A DNA stretch of 64,000 nt, taken from the NCBI RefSeq assembly GCF_001042635.1, contig NZ_AP012331.1, forward strand, positions 1,178,001 to 1,242,000, in the 5' to 3' direction. The notes under the pieces are model-generated. The model saw nothing but the letters and a program-made list of their open reading frames with translations, searched no databases and was not told the origin of the DNA. Shown one piece after another: positions 39,848 through 48,914 of the stretch. The DNA is from Bifidobacterium scardovii JCM 12489 = DSM 13734. Lineage in GTDB: Bacteria; Actinomycetota; Actinomycetes; Actinomycetales; Bifidobacteriaceae. Each line of letters starts with the position of its first letter. Within the stretch, counting starts at the first letter, position 1. Position numbers and translations under genes: made by a program.

Positions 39848-40031
39848 CCACCGCGCGGTAAAGAATCCACGGCGAGGTAATGCTTCCACGGCGCGGTTGA
39901 CGAATTTATGGTATCCGCGCCATTCCGCCGTTTTGCTTGCTGTGTGGTGGAGGATCTACCGCGTGGTGGAGAGGTTCCCGCGCGGTGGAAGTATTACCTC
40001 GCCGTGGATTCTTTACCGCGCGGTGGGAAAG
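39848..40031. repeat. Composite 19-bp inverted array, copy 3
   Basis: Three forward 19-bp units (39848-39904), a 32-base core (39905-39936) related to the other two (TTTATGGTATCCGCGCCATT, then CCGCCGTTTT), and five reverse units (39937-40031). The units are more diverged than in copies 1 and 2, but the 19-base register holds throughout. Confidence 0.82.
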
Positions 40032-40309
40032 ACGCTATCGCATCATGAAGGTGTTCCCTCATGATGAAAGCATGGGAAACGACTCATGAGTGCTCATCTT
40101 GGGGAAGCAGCGGGTGCCATGATCGCATTGCCTCATGATGGAAGTATCAAAAAGTTTTGGATGTACTTGTCTCGGGAAGCAACAGGCGCCATGAATGCGT
40201 CGCTGTATGACGGAGTGCGCGGCGGAAGCGCGGCGGCGCGCCGGGCGTTCCCGGATTGCCCGTCACTGGAGCTAATACGGTGTGGCTGGCTTACGGTCGT
40301 TGCGGGGAC
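40032..40309. repeat. Gap with irregular TCATGA-centred repeats
   Basis: Between composite repeat 3 and the histidine kinase stop. CTCATGATG(G)AAG occurs at about 40052 and 40131, with further CATGA/TCATG variants at 40034, 40086 and 40118. Spacing is not constant. No gene is convincing. Confidence 0.45.
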
Positions 40310-41695
40310 TCAAACGGGCTGTATGCCAGCGGGAATCCGGGCGGTCATCGCCCATTGGCCGGAGGAATCGTCGCCGCTGGTCCGGATATCGACGCCCATG
40401 CGGCGGTATCGGTCCAATCCGCTGCCGAGTCCAAGGCCTGATCGCCCGCCGCCCAAGGGCGTATCGGCGGTCGTGACGATGACGTCGTCGCCGTCGCCGG
40501 CGATGGACACCACATAGCCATGGGCGGGATCGCCATGCTTGGCGATATTGGCATAAGTCTCGCCGAGCAGATCGGCCAACAGCTCGGATCCGGTCTTCGA
40601 CAGCGCCGGCAGATGTGCCGCCAGCGTCGTCTGCCCGTCAAAGCCCAGCGCCCGCAGTCGTTCCTCATGCGTGTCGATACGATCGATGAGGGCTTCGGCC
40701 GCGTCGGCGCTTGGATCGGGGAGCGTGCCGGCAGCAGCAAGATGAGGCCGTGCGCTGGGCTGCGATACGGCATGGCCGCCGTGCCTTGCGACTGCATCGG
40801 GGTCGCCGTCAAGCGCATCGATGACCTGATGCGTATCGTCGAGTGCCTGTTCGATGATGCCGCGCAGCTCACGGAGCTCATCCACGGTCACGGTCCGGTA
40901 CGTCGCTGTGCCGGAGACGGCGGAGGCAACGGAGATGTCGAAAACTCCGGAACCACTAGGGTCGGCGAGATCTTGGACCGTGATGGGATGAACGGGAAGG
41001 GACGCCGCCGGCGCGGGGGAGCGGGTCCCGGCCTCGTCGTTCGCCGTCGTTTTAGGGGGAAACCCGTCGGCGGCATCGTCGTGCGGCGCCGCAGACCGCT
41101 CGATATCGCGGTCGATGCGCATGATCGCATAAGCCAGATCATTGGAGATCCGGTCGTGCAGGGCGCGGGCGATCCCGTCGCGCTCCGCCTCGCGGCGGTC
41201 CCGCTCGGCCTGCCGGGCCCGGTCGGCCTGCCAGCGGGAGATCATGCCGATCACCACGGCGAACATGCAGTAGGCGAACGAGACGACCACCGAATCGGAC
41301 AGGCCCAGTCCGAACAGCACCTTCTGGTCGACGAGCAGCGCGGACAGTCCGAGCAGCGCCGCAAGCAGCGCCATCGCGCGGCCGTCGCGCCAGATGACGG
41401 CCACCGCCGCCACCATCGCCAGCGTATACGAATACGACATCGGGAACGGCGAGACCAAACCGACGCAGTACACCGTCGTGACCAGCCATGCGCCGGTCTG
41501 CGGCATGATCGCGAGCATCGGCAGCGTGCCCAGGGCCAGCAGCGGTATGAGCAGATACGAGGTATGGAAATTGACGGCCGGCCAGCGCAGTGCCGCCTCG
41601 GCCAGAATGCAGCAGGCGATGGCGGCGCACGCCAGGAGCATCCTGCGGGATGCCGGCGTACGCCAATGCGGAACGATGATGCGGTGCATGGCCAT
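40310..41695 (-). CDS. NarX/LytS-like sensor histidine kinase (HisKA_3 type)
   Basis: 461 residues from the ATG at 41695; the frame remains open further upstream, but that part is repeat-derived. Five or six transmembrane segments lie in residues 15-165 (LLACAAIACCILAEAAL, LLIPLLALGTLPMLAI and others). The H-box is RDGIARALHDRISNDLAY. An unusual insertion of about 150 residues, Pro/Ala/Asp-rich and holding a Thr/Val segment, follows before the ATPase domain with its N-box GETYANIAKHG and G-box SGLGLGSGLDRYRRMG. It should phosphorylate the regulator at 39184-39825, which it faces across composite repeat 3. Confidence 0.88.
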   Translation of the reverse strand: MAMHRIIVPHWRTPASRRMLLACAAIACCILAEAALRWPAVNFHTSYLLIPLLALGTLPMLAIMPQTGAWLVTTVYCVGLVSPFPMSYSYTLAMVAAVAVIWRDGRAMALLAALLGLSALLVDQKVLFGLGLSDSVVVSFAYCMFAVVIGMISRWQADRARQAERDRREAERDGIARALHDRISNDLAYAIMRIDRDIERSAAPHDDAADGFPPKTTANDEAGTRSPAPAASLPVHPITVQDLADPSGSGVFDISVASAVSGTATYRTVTVDELRELRGIIEQALDDTHQVIDALDGDPDAVARHGGHAVSQPSARPHLAAAGTLPDPSADAAEALIDRIDTHEERLRALGFDGQTTLAAHLPALSKTGSELLADLLGETYANIAKHGDPAHGYVVSIAGDGDDVIVTTADTPLGGGRSGLGLGSGLDRYRRMGVDIRTSGDDSSGQWAMTARIPAGIQPV

Positions 41696-42399
41696 GCCGT
41701 CATTGTCCCACCGCGCGGCCGTACCAAGCAAGGCGACGGCGGGCTGTCTCGTGCATGGTTGGTTGGTCCTCCCGCTGGATGGATACCCTTGCGGGCTGCC
41801 CATGGCGGTGCGCGGAGTGTGTGATGCCATAGCGCCGGGAGGTGGGGTTCGGCACAGGAGAGTGATCGGATGCTTGCCGTTGCGGTGGTTACGGTTACGA
41901 CCACCCCCAGTCGGCTCCGCCGACAGCCCCCGCCAGCGGGGGCGTGCAACGTCACCGTGACGTTCGACCACGGATATCCGCCGACAGACGAGCAATCAAG
42001 CTGCGGACGCAACCCGTCCTTGATCGCAGGACGAGCTGCATGCGCAGCGGCCTGAGGGGAGGATTCCCGAGAACGCCTGAATCAAGCCGCTTCGCGGCCA
42101 GCTCGTCCGCGATCAAGGACGGCCTTACGGCCGCAGTTTTATCTGCCCACAAACGCCTCCGGCGTTTGCTTCACGGCTCAGCCTCCAGGAGGGGAGCCGG
42201 AACTACTCAGCGAATTAATGACGCAGGATACCAGGCAAGACACCGCATACGATGCCGTGCGCGAGGCCGCGCCGGAGGGGCGATAAGCGGCTATAAACAA
42301 TGCGTATAGGAGATAGGCGCCGTCACCGTCTCCGCAACGGTATGCTGGAGCGCACATCGCCGCAACGGGCGTTGCGATTTTTGCGGATGGGGGATGACC
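41696..42399. other. 700-base intergenic region with dispersed palindromes
   Basis: It contains GTCGGCTCCGCCGAC (41910-41925), CCCCGCCAGCGGGG, CGTCACCGTGACG, several CCGCTTCGCGG-type short palindromes, and a GGCTCAGCCTCC...GAGGGGAGCC end (about 42176-42199). The following 24 bases, from 42212, recur at 46568. I see no credible gene. The region looks like accumulated intergenic repeat elements. Confidence 0.6.
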
Positions 42400-42957
42400 A
42401 TGGCTTTGGAATTGCTGGACTGGCATGACGGCGACCTGCTCGCCGCACCGGTGCTCAACGCGCTGAACGCGCTGATCGCGGCGGGCACGCCGGAGAGCAG
42501 GATACTCGGCGTGACCCTCAACAGCGACGAGGAATCGGACACCGACCTGTGGTGTCCCCGGTACGGCGTGCCGTTCGCGTCCACCGGCAACGTCGTGGTG
42601 GTCCACACGCACAAGACTCGCAAGGCCCCGCCGGATTTCGCGGCGGCGTTCGTCACGGCCGACACCCGTGCCGACCTCAACGGCGTGGTCAAGCACACGC
42701 TCGAGGTCTCCAAGGTGAGCTTCGCGCCGATCGACGCGGCGGTCGAGGCCACCGGCATGGAATCGGGCGGCATGTCGCCGATCGGATTGCCCGCGCAGTG
42801 GCCGCTGCTGGTGGACCAGCACATCCTGTCGGTGCCGAAGCTGTACATCGGCTCGGGCATCCGCCCGTCGAAACTGGTGGTCGACGGCGCGATCTTCGCC
42901 GACATCCCCGGCGTGCGGTTCGTGTCGGGGCTGGGCCGTCCCCGAGCCGAGCTCTGA
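42400..42957 (+). CDS. YbaK/EbsC family protein
   Basis: 185 residues from the ATG at 42400, with GGGGG 6 bases upstream; an ATG at 42394 is too close to it. The C-terminal half has the YbaK pattern: TGMESGGMSPIGLPAQWPL and KLYIGSGIRPSKLVVDGAIF. Members remove wrongly attached amino acids from tRNA (for example Cys-tRNA-Pro). The specificity is not evident here. It is monocistronic. Confidence 0.85.
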   Translation: MALELLDWHDGDLLAAPVLNALNALIAAGTPESRILGVTLNSDEESDTDLWCPRYGVPFASTGNVVVVHTHKTRKAPPDFAAAFVTADTRADLNGVVKHTLEVSKVSFAPIDAAVEATGMESGGMSPIGLPAQWPLLVDQHILSVPKLYIGSGIRPSKLVVDGAIFADIPGVRFVSGLGRPRAEL

Positions 42958-43040
42958 GCGCACGGCCTCCTTCCGCAATGTGGGCGCGGGCATGCCTGTC
43001 GGCGCCGGGCGGTAACACGCTGCCGTTATACTGACGGCTT

Positions 43041-43850
43041 ATGTCCGAAAAGAAAGAAGAAACCGCAGCCGCGCGCCCGATGGCGCCGCTCGTGCCCGGC
43101 AACGAGAACGCCGGCCACCCCCTCGTGGAGCTGACCCATGTCGAAAAGCATTTCGGCGACCTGCACGTCCTCAAGGACATCAATTTGACCGTCGACAAGG
43201 GCGAGGTGCTCGTGGTCGTAGGGCCCTCCGGCTCCGGCAAATCCACGATGTGCCGCACCATCAACCGCCTGGAGACCATCGATTCCGGCGACATCCGCAT
43301 CGACGGCAAGGCCCTGCCCCAGGAGGGCAAGGAACTCGCGAACCTCAGGGCCGAAGTCGGCATGGTGTTCCAGTCGTTCAACCTGTTCGCCAACAAGACC
43401 ATCCTCGACAACGTGACGCTTGCGCCGATCAAGGTGCGGCACATGGACAAGAAGGAGGCCGAACAGCTGGCCATGGACCTGCTCGCCCGCGTGGGCGTCG
43501 ACTCGCAGGCCCGCAAGATGCCCTCGCAGCTCTCCGGCGGCCAGCAGCAGCGCGTCGCCATCGCCCGGGCGCTCGCCATGCGGCCCAAGGTCATGCTCTT
43601 CGACGAGCCGACCTCCGCGCTCGACCCGGAGATGGTCAACGAGGTGCTCGACGTCATGGTCGAGCTCGCGCACGAGGGCATGACGATGATCTGCGTCACC
43701 CACGAGATGGGCTTCGCGCGCAAGGCCGCCGACCGCATCGTGTTCATGGCCGACGGCCGGATCCTCGAGGAGAACACGCCGGACGAGTTCTTCGAGCATC
43801 CGCGCACCGAGCGCGCCAAGGACTTCCTGTCGAAGATCCTCACCCACTGA
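43041..43850 (+). CDS. gluA: Amino acid ABC transporter ATPase, GluA type
   Basis: 269 residues with a 25-residue N-terminal extension. Walker A is GPSGSGKST, the Q-loop is VFQSFNLF, the signature is LSGGQQQR and Walker B is [14 protein letters not shown]. This is the polar amino acid (GlnQ/GluA) ATPase class. It starts an operon with a binding protein and two permeases in the order seen in corynebacterial gluABCD, which imports glutamate. Substrate assignment is by homology and order only; glutamine or aspartate cannot be excluded. Confidence 0.92.
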   Translation: MSEKKEETAAARPMAPLVPGNENAGHPLVELTHVEKHFGDLHVLKDINLTVDKGEVLVVVGPSGSGKSTMCRTINRLETIDSGDIRIDGKALPQEGKELANLRAEVGMVFQSFNLFANKTILDNVTLAPIKVRHMDKKEAEQLAMDLLARVGVDSQARKMPSQLSGGQQQRVAIARALAMRPKVMLFDEPTSALDPEMVNEVLDVMVELAHEGMTMICVTHEMGFARKAADRIVFMADGRILEENTPDEFFEHPRTERAKDFLSKILTH

Positions 43851-43868
43851 GATACGGGGATTCGCGAT

Positions 43869-44705
43869 ATGACTGTTACCAACACTTTCAAACGGAAGGC
43901 CTGCCGCGTGGTCGCCGCGCTCGCCGCCGTGGCCTGCACGCTGTCGCTGGCGGCCTGCGGGCAGGACGAGAGCGGCAAGATCCGCATCGGCATCAAGTTC
44001 GACCAGCCGGGCCTCGGCTTCAAGAAGTCCGGCACCTACGTGGGCTTCGACGTGGACGTGGCCAAGTACGTGGCCAAGAAACTCGGCTACTCCGAGGACG
44101 AGATCGTCTGGAAGGAGGCCCCGTCCAAGCAGCGTGAGGCCATGCTGCAGAACGGCGACGTGGACATGATCCTCGCCTCGTATTCGATCACCGACGAACG
44201 CAAGAAGGCCGTCTCCTTCGCCGGCCCGTACTTCGTGGCCGGCCAGGACCTGCTGGTGCGCAAGGACGACCGCTCGATCAAAGGTCCCGAGGATCTCAAT
44301 GGCAAGCGCCTGTGCTCGGTCACCGGCTCGACCTCGGCGGCCACCGTCAAGGAGAAGTTCGCCTCCGAGGTGCAGCTCATGGAGCAGCCCGGCTATGCCG
44401 AATGCGCCACCGCGCTGTTCTCCGGCATCGTGGACGCGGTCACCACCGACGACATCATCCTCGCCGGCCTCGCCTCGGCCTCGCGCGGCAAGCTCCGGGT
44501 GGTCGGCAAGCCGTTCACGCAGGAATACTACGGCGTGGGCATCAAGAAGGGCGACACCCAGCTCGCCACCAAGATCAACAACGCGATCGTCGACATGATC
44601 CAGGACGGGTCGTGGCAGCGGGCGATCACCGACAACACGGCCGGCACCTCGTACACGCCGAACGTGAAGTACAACCCGCCGACCCCGAACGAAGGAGAGG
44701 AGTAA
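43869..44705 (+). CDS. gluB: Amino acid-binding lipoprotein, GluB type
   Basis: 278 residues. The signal peptide ends in a lipobox (LSLAAC), so the mature protein is a lipid-anchored solute receptor. The SBP family 3 pattern is present: RIGIKFDQPGLGF, GFDVDVAKYVAKKLGY, DMILASYSITDERKKAVSFAGPY in overlapping pieces, and YYGVGIKKGD. It delivers substrate to the GluC/GluD permeases. It starts 18 bases after gluA. Confidence 0.93.
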   Translation: MTVTNTFKRKACRVVAALAAVACTLSLAACGQDESGKIRIGIKFDQPGLGFKKSGTYVGFDVDVAKYVAKKLGYSEDEIVWKEAPSKQREAMLQNGDVDMILASYSITDERKKAVSFAGPYFVAGQDLLVRKDDRSIKGPEDLNGKRLCSVTGSTSAATVKEKFASEVQLMEQPGYAECATALFSGIVDAVTTDDIILAGLASASRGKLRVVGKPFTQEYYGVGIKKGDTQLATKINNAIVDMIQDGSWQRAITDNTAGTSYTPNVKYNPPTPNEGEE

Positions 44706-44710
44706 GGGAC

Positions 44711-45388
44711 ATGGACGGATTCATCCAGCTGTTCGGCGAATACGACATTCTCGGCGCGTTCCTCGTCAACATCGAGCTGACCCTGTGGTCGGCGCTGTTC
44801 TCGATGATCCTCGGCGTGGTGCTCGTCATGATGCGCATCTCGCCGATCTCCTCGCTGCGCGCGGTCGCCGGCGCCTACGTCGAACTGTTCAAGAACCTGC
44901 CGCTGACCATCATCATGGTGTTCATGGTGCTCGGCGCCTACGCGCAGCTGAAGCTCAGCTTCTCCGACACCTTCGCCGTGAACTTCTTCTGGCTGGCCGT
45001 CACCGGCCTGAGCCTGTACACGGCCGCGTTCGTGTGCGAGTCGCTGCGAAGCGGCATCAACACCGTGCCGCTCGGCCAGGCCGAGGCGGCCCGCGCGCTG
45101 GGCCTCGGCTTCATGCAATCGGCCACCGAGATCATCCTGCCGCAGGCCTTCCGCGGCTCGGTGGCGCCGCTGGGCAACACGCTGATCGCGCTGCTCAAGA
45201 ACTCGACGGTGGCCGCCGCCGCGTCCGTGTCGACCGAGACCTCGTCGCTGATGAGCACGATGATCGAGTTCCGACCCGACGTGATCGTCCAGATCTTCCT
45301 GGTGTTCGCGTTCGGCTACGTGATCCTGATCATCCCGATCGGCATGCTCACCACGTTCCTGTCCAACAAGCTCGCCGTGAGGAGGTGA
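44711..45388 (+). CDS. gluC: Amino acid ABC permease, GluC type
   Basis: 225 residues from the ATG at 44711 with AAGGGAC upstream. It has five transmembrane segments of the HisM/GluC class. The EAA loop is SGINTVPLGQAEAARALGLG, which contacts the ATPase. It pairs with the next gene to form the channel. The start lies 5 bases after the gluB stop. Confidence 0.93.
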   Translation: MDGFIQLFGEYDILGAFLVNIELTLWSALFSMILGVVLVMMRISPISSLRAVAGAYVELFKNLPLTIIMVFMVLGAYAQLKLSFSDTFAVNFFWLAVTGLSLYTAAFVCESLRSGINTVPLGQAEAARALGLGFMQSATEIILPQAFRGSVAPLGNTLIALLKNSTVAAAASVSTETSSLMSTMIEFRPDVIVQIFLVFAFGYVILIIPIGMLTTFLSNKLAVRR

Positions 45389-45391
45389 CCC

Positions 45392-46528
45392 ATGGCCGAT
45401 ACTTCGAATTCCGTGCTGTTCGACCAGCCCGGCCCCAAGGGGCGGCGCACCATACGCATCGTCAACTGGATCGCCGGCGCGATCTTCGCCGTCGTGCTCG
45501 TGCTGATCCTCCTGCGGCTGCACAACCCGCCGTACGGCGAGAACCAGCTGAGCTGGGAGCTGTGGAAGCCCGCGCTTGAAGGCGAGGCGTGGACCGACTT
45601 CTACCTGCCCGGCCTGTGGATGACCGTCAAGGCCACCGTCGTCGCCGTGGTCGGCGCCGTCGCGTTCGGCCTGCTGTTCGGCGTCGGGCGCCTGCTGCCG
45701 AATCCGCTGGTCAGAGGCGTTTCCGCGGTCGTCGTGGAGTTCTGCCGCGCGGTGCCCGTGCTGCTGCTCATGATCTTCTTCTGGCGCTGGTTCGCGTTCG
45801 CCGGGCTGCCCAGCCCCTCGTATTGGGCCGTGGTGCTGGCGCTGGTGCTGTACAACGGTTCGGTCGTCGCCGAACTCGTGCGCTCGGGCGTCGGCAACCT
45901 GCCGAACGGCCAGCGCGAGGCGTCGCTCGCCCTCGGATTGAGCGAGACCCAGTCGCTCATGCAGATCGAGGTGCCGCAGGCCGTGTACGCGATGCTGCCG
46001 GCCGCCGTCACGCAGCTTGTGGTGGTGCTGAAGGACACCGCGCTCGGCTCGATCATCATGTACACGGATCTGTTGCAGGAATCGCGCCGATTGGGATCGA
46101 TGTACTTCAATATCCTGCAGACCCTGGTGATGGCCGCGGTCATCTACTTCGTGGCCTGCTGGCTGCTGTCGAGGCTCGCCGAATGGCTGCCCTCACGCAT
46201 GCAGCAGCGCACGGCCGCGCCGGCCGAGCCCGAGCCGGTGGCGCCGATCGCGATCATGGACCCCTCGAACGTCAACCAGATCGCCGTGGCCAAGGAGGTC
46301 GAGGAGCTGCCGCTCGGCGGCGCGCCGCGCAAGTACCATGTGCACCACCGCGGCACCAACGCCTCGATCCGCCAGTGGCGCCGGACGCGCTACGAGCAGG
46401 GCTACGACGAGACGCATCCGGAATCGCAGGTCGACCCGTCGACCGGCGAGTTCGCGGCGTTCCTGAAGTCCGAGACCAAGGACACGGCCACGCCGAAGGA
46501 TGGCGAGGAGCCCCGGAAGGACGCATAA
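45392..46528 (+). CDS. gluD: Amino acid ABC permease, GluD type
   Basis: 378 residues, longer than many permeases because of an N-terminal cytoplasmic lead and a C-terminal tail of about 110 residues, rich in charged residues (KYHVHHRGTNASIRQWRRTR). The core has the HisM-class helices and the EAA loop SGVGNLPNGQREASLALGLS. The function of the tail is unknown. It is the last gene of the operon and a terminator palindrome follows 8 bases later. Confidence 0.92.
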   Translation: MADTSNSVLFDQPGPKGRRTIRIVNWIAGAIFAVVLVLILLRLHNPPYGENQLSWELWKPALEGEAWTDFYLPGLWMTVKATVVAVVGAVAFGLLFGVGRLLPNPLVRGVSAVVVEFCRAVPVLLLMIFFWRWFAFAGLPSPSYWAVVLALVLYNGSVVAELVRSGVGNLPNGQREASLALGLSETQSLMQIEVPQAVYAMLPAAVTQLVVVLKDTALGSIIMYTDLLQESRRLGSMYFNILQTLVMAAVIYFVACWLLSRLAEWLPSRMQQRTAAPAEPEPVAPIAIMDPSNVNQIAVAKEVEELPLGGAPRKYHVHHRGTNASIRQWRRTRYEQGYDETHPESQVDPSTGEFAAFLKSETKDTATPKDGEEPRKDA

Positions 46529-46858
46529 GGCGCTTGGCTCCCCTCAGAGAGGGGAGCCAGACATTGTTGAATTAATGACGCAGGATACCAGGAAATGTCT
46601 ATGGCCCTGATGTCGATGCCGATGCACCGACATCAGGGCTGTTTGCACCCTAATCATGCTCAGTACAGGCGAGTTGTCGGTGCACAATAATCGAGACCAG
46701 TGTGAATCGTGTCTGATATCGGTCGTTTTGTACCCGGTAATCGGCGCGAATGGGCACCAACGGCTCGATTGTCGCTTGCAATCGAATTCGCGGGGTTGGC
46801 ATAATGGGGGCTGAAGGCAGTGGTCGGAAGCCGACAGACGCGACAACGGGGGGGCGAC
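46529..46858. terminator. Intergenic region: gluD terminator and second hairpin
   Basis: GGCTCCCCTC / GAGGGGAGCC (46536-46558) follows gluD at once. GAATTAATGACGCAGGATAC (from 46568) is a copy of 42212 onward. A perfect 12-bp stem, GCCCTGATGTCG / CGACATCAGGGC (46604-46639), comes next. The rest, up to the ppk2 start, shows nothing else I recognise. Confidence 0.7.
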
Positions 46859-47998
46859 GTGGGCAAGGATGGCAGAAAGGCCAATGGCAAGGATGCCGGG
46901 GCCGACAAGCGCGGTATGAAGACCGGCGGCATAAGGGCCGATGCCGCGGGGGCCGCGGACGATACGGGTGCCGGCAGCCGTACGCCGGATGCGAAATCCG
47001 ACAGGTCGGATGCGAAATCCGGAAAGCCGAACGCGAAACCGGGGCGGATCGGCAAGACGCTCAACCGCGCCGAGACGCAGATCGGCACCATCGAATCGAG
47101 CCTGACGGTGCCCGAACGGCTGGCCCGTGCGGCGAAATCCTCCGAACTGCTCAGCGCCGTATGGTCGTTGCCGCCGGCGCAGCGGCTCATGTTCCACCAT
47201 GGCACGAGGCTCGCCGACATTGAGGGGGATTCCACGCCGGGATTCGACGGGCGCAAGGACGACGCCGAACGGTTCATCGACATCAGCTCCTCGGAGATCG
47301 CGCGCTATCAGCGGTTGCTGTACGCGAACGGCGTGAGGGGATCGCATCGCAGACTGCTCATCGTGCTGCAGGGCATGGATGCCGCGGGCAAGGGCGGCAT
47401 CGTGCGCCATGTGTTCCGCCAGGGCGACCCGATGGGCATCCATTACCACGGATTCGCCGCACCCGCCGGGGAGGAGCTCGAGCATGATTTTCTGTGGCGC
47501 GTGAAGCGCGAACTGCCGCGCGACGGCTGGATCGCCGTGTTCGATCGCTCGCATTACGAGGACATCGTCATGCCGCGCGTGTACGGCACCCACCCTGAGG
47601 AGGTGTGGCGGGCGCGCTACGACGAGGTCAATGCCTTCGAACGCGAGCTGTCGTCGAGCGGATGCCGGATCATCAAGATCTTTCTCGTGGTCAGCCGCGA
47701 GGAGCAGCGACGGCACTTCCTCGGCCGGCTCGACGACCCGACCAAGTTCTGGAAATTCGACATGTCGGACCTGGACGCGCGCGACCGTTGGAACGACTAT
47801 ATGGCCGCATGGCAGGAGGTGTTCGAGCTCACCAGCACGCCGTTCGCGCCGTGGTATCTCGTGCCCGCCGACAGCCGGTGGTATTCGCGCGCCGTCGTCT
47901 CCGAGCTGCTGCGCACCACGCTCAAGAACATGAACATGACCTGGCCGCCGCTGGCCGCCGGCGTCGACCCGGATGAGGCGCGGCGCCGGTTGGGATGA
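46859..47998 (+). CDS. ppk2: Polyphosphate kinase 2 family protein
   Basis: Starts at a GTG at 46859, with a G7 tract 5 bases upstream, or possibly at the GTG at 46820. The product is about 379 residues. The first 90 or so are Lys/Gly/Asp/Ala-rich and probably disordered. The PPK2 core has Walker A GMDAAGKGG, the lid region RVKRELPRDGWIAVFDRSHYED in overlapping pieces with Walker B, and PWYLVPADSRWY. PPK2 enzymes transfer phosphate between polyphosphate and nucleotides. The class (AMP, ADP or both) is not settled here. Confidence 0.9.
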   Translation: MGKDGRKANGKDAGADKRGMKTGGIRADAAGAADDTGAGSRTPDAKSDRSDAKSGKPNAKPGRIGKTLNRAETQIGTIESSLTVPERLARAAKSSELLSAVWSLPPAQRLMFHHGTRLADIEGDSTPGFDGRKDDAERFIDISSSEIARYQRLLYANGVRGSHRRLLIVLQGMDAAGKGGIVRHVFRQGDPMGIHYHGFAAPAGEELEHDFLWRVKRELPRDGWIAVFDRSHYEDIVMPRVYGTHPEEVWRARYDEVNAFERELSSSGCRIIKIFLVVSREEQRRHFLGRLDDPTKFWKFDMSDLDARDRWNDYMAAWQEVFELTSTPFAPWYLVPADSRWYSRAVVSELLRTTLKNMNMTWPPLAAGVDPDEARRRLG

Positions 47999-48261
47999 GG
48001 CGATGGGTTCCGGCACGGCTAGTGATCTGTCTTGTACATAATGGAGTGGTTCACGCCCCCGCTGGATGGACGACTGGAGGTGGTCGGGAACATCGCCGCA
48101 TCAGGCGTTCGACCACCCTCCGGCGCTACGCGCCACCTCCCGCCAGCGGGAGGAACTGCCACTCAACCATTTGCGAGACGGACCACTAGTGACGTACGTT
48201 TGGCTCCCCTCAGTCGCCTGCGGCCGTAAGGCCGTCTTTGGATTGCTGATGAGCCGGTCCG
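47999..48261. other. Intergenic repeat-rich region
   Basis: An imperfect inverted repeat (GGAGGTGGTCG about 48075-48085 with CGACCACCCTCC about 48108-48120) and CCTCCCGCCAGCGGGAGG (48147-48164) are followed by GGCTCCCCTC (48201). These are dispersed elements of the type seen at 41900-42200. No gene is visible. Confidence 0.55.
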
Positions 48262-48755
48262 TCAGCCGCGGGATTGCTGCAGATAGGCGTTGGCCTGTTC
48301 GCTTAGGAGCTCGGCTTTCTCGGGAAGGTGCCGGCGGCGGGCGGCGTCGGCGAGAATGAGGTACAGGCGGGACAGCTGGAGTCCGTAGCCGCTGGTCTCC
48401 TTGTTTCTGGCCTGATAGAGGTCGATGGCCTGTTGCGCCACATGCTCCATCACATGCGGGGCCTCGCCGCATCTGGACAGCATGTCGGCGTAGTCGGTGA
48501 GCAGCTTGGCGTGGTCCGGCACCAGATCGTACAGGCCGCCGCTTCCGCCGTCGGCGGCGATATGGTCGGCATAGTCCTCCACGGCGTTCGCGGCCTGCGC
48601 GTACAGCAGCTGGGCGTCTCCGAACCGCCCCTGATCGATGCGCATCCGCGCAAGGCATGCTTCCGCGCGGGGCACGGCCATGCCGATCGCGTCGAGTATG
48701 CGGCCGGCGACGAACGAGGGCCGCGCGCCGCCCGATGCGATGATCTCGTTCCACC
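48262..48755 (-). pseudogene. TPR-like helical protein remnant, 5' end lost
   Basis: The frame is open upstream of the first ATG (48681), to about 48755, with good helical content (PSFVAGRILDAIG, then ACLARMRIDQGRFGDAQLLYAQA). It ends EKAELLSEQANAYLQQS. The repeats look like TPR or related helical repeats. No start lies in the conserved part, and upstream it meets a fragment of another gene on the opposite strand. It is probably a truncated gene, although an expressed 139-residue product from 48681 is possible. Confidence 0.55.
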
Positions 48756-48887
48756 GCGGATCAGGACAATGTACAGGCCCAATGCGCGCTGGCCGATATG
48801 TATGCGAGCGGGCGGGGCATTGAGCAGGATGACGGGCAGGCCGTCTATTGGTACCAGCGCGCCGTGGGCCAGAAGGAGCCCTTCTGA
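48756..48887 (+). pseudogene. Sel1-repeat remnant
   Basis: About 43 codons open into the stop at 48885-48887 and read AQCALADMYASGRGIEQDDG, then QAVYWYQRAVGQ. This is one Sel1-like repeat (AxxxLGxxYxxGxGVxxDxxxAxxWYxxAA). There is no start codon. It is the 3' end of a lost Sel1 protein gene and abuts the TPR-like remnant on the other strand. Confidence 0.6.
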
Positions 48888-48914
48888 CGGCGGCATCATA
48901 GTAGACTCGGAACC

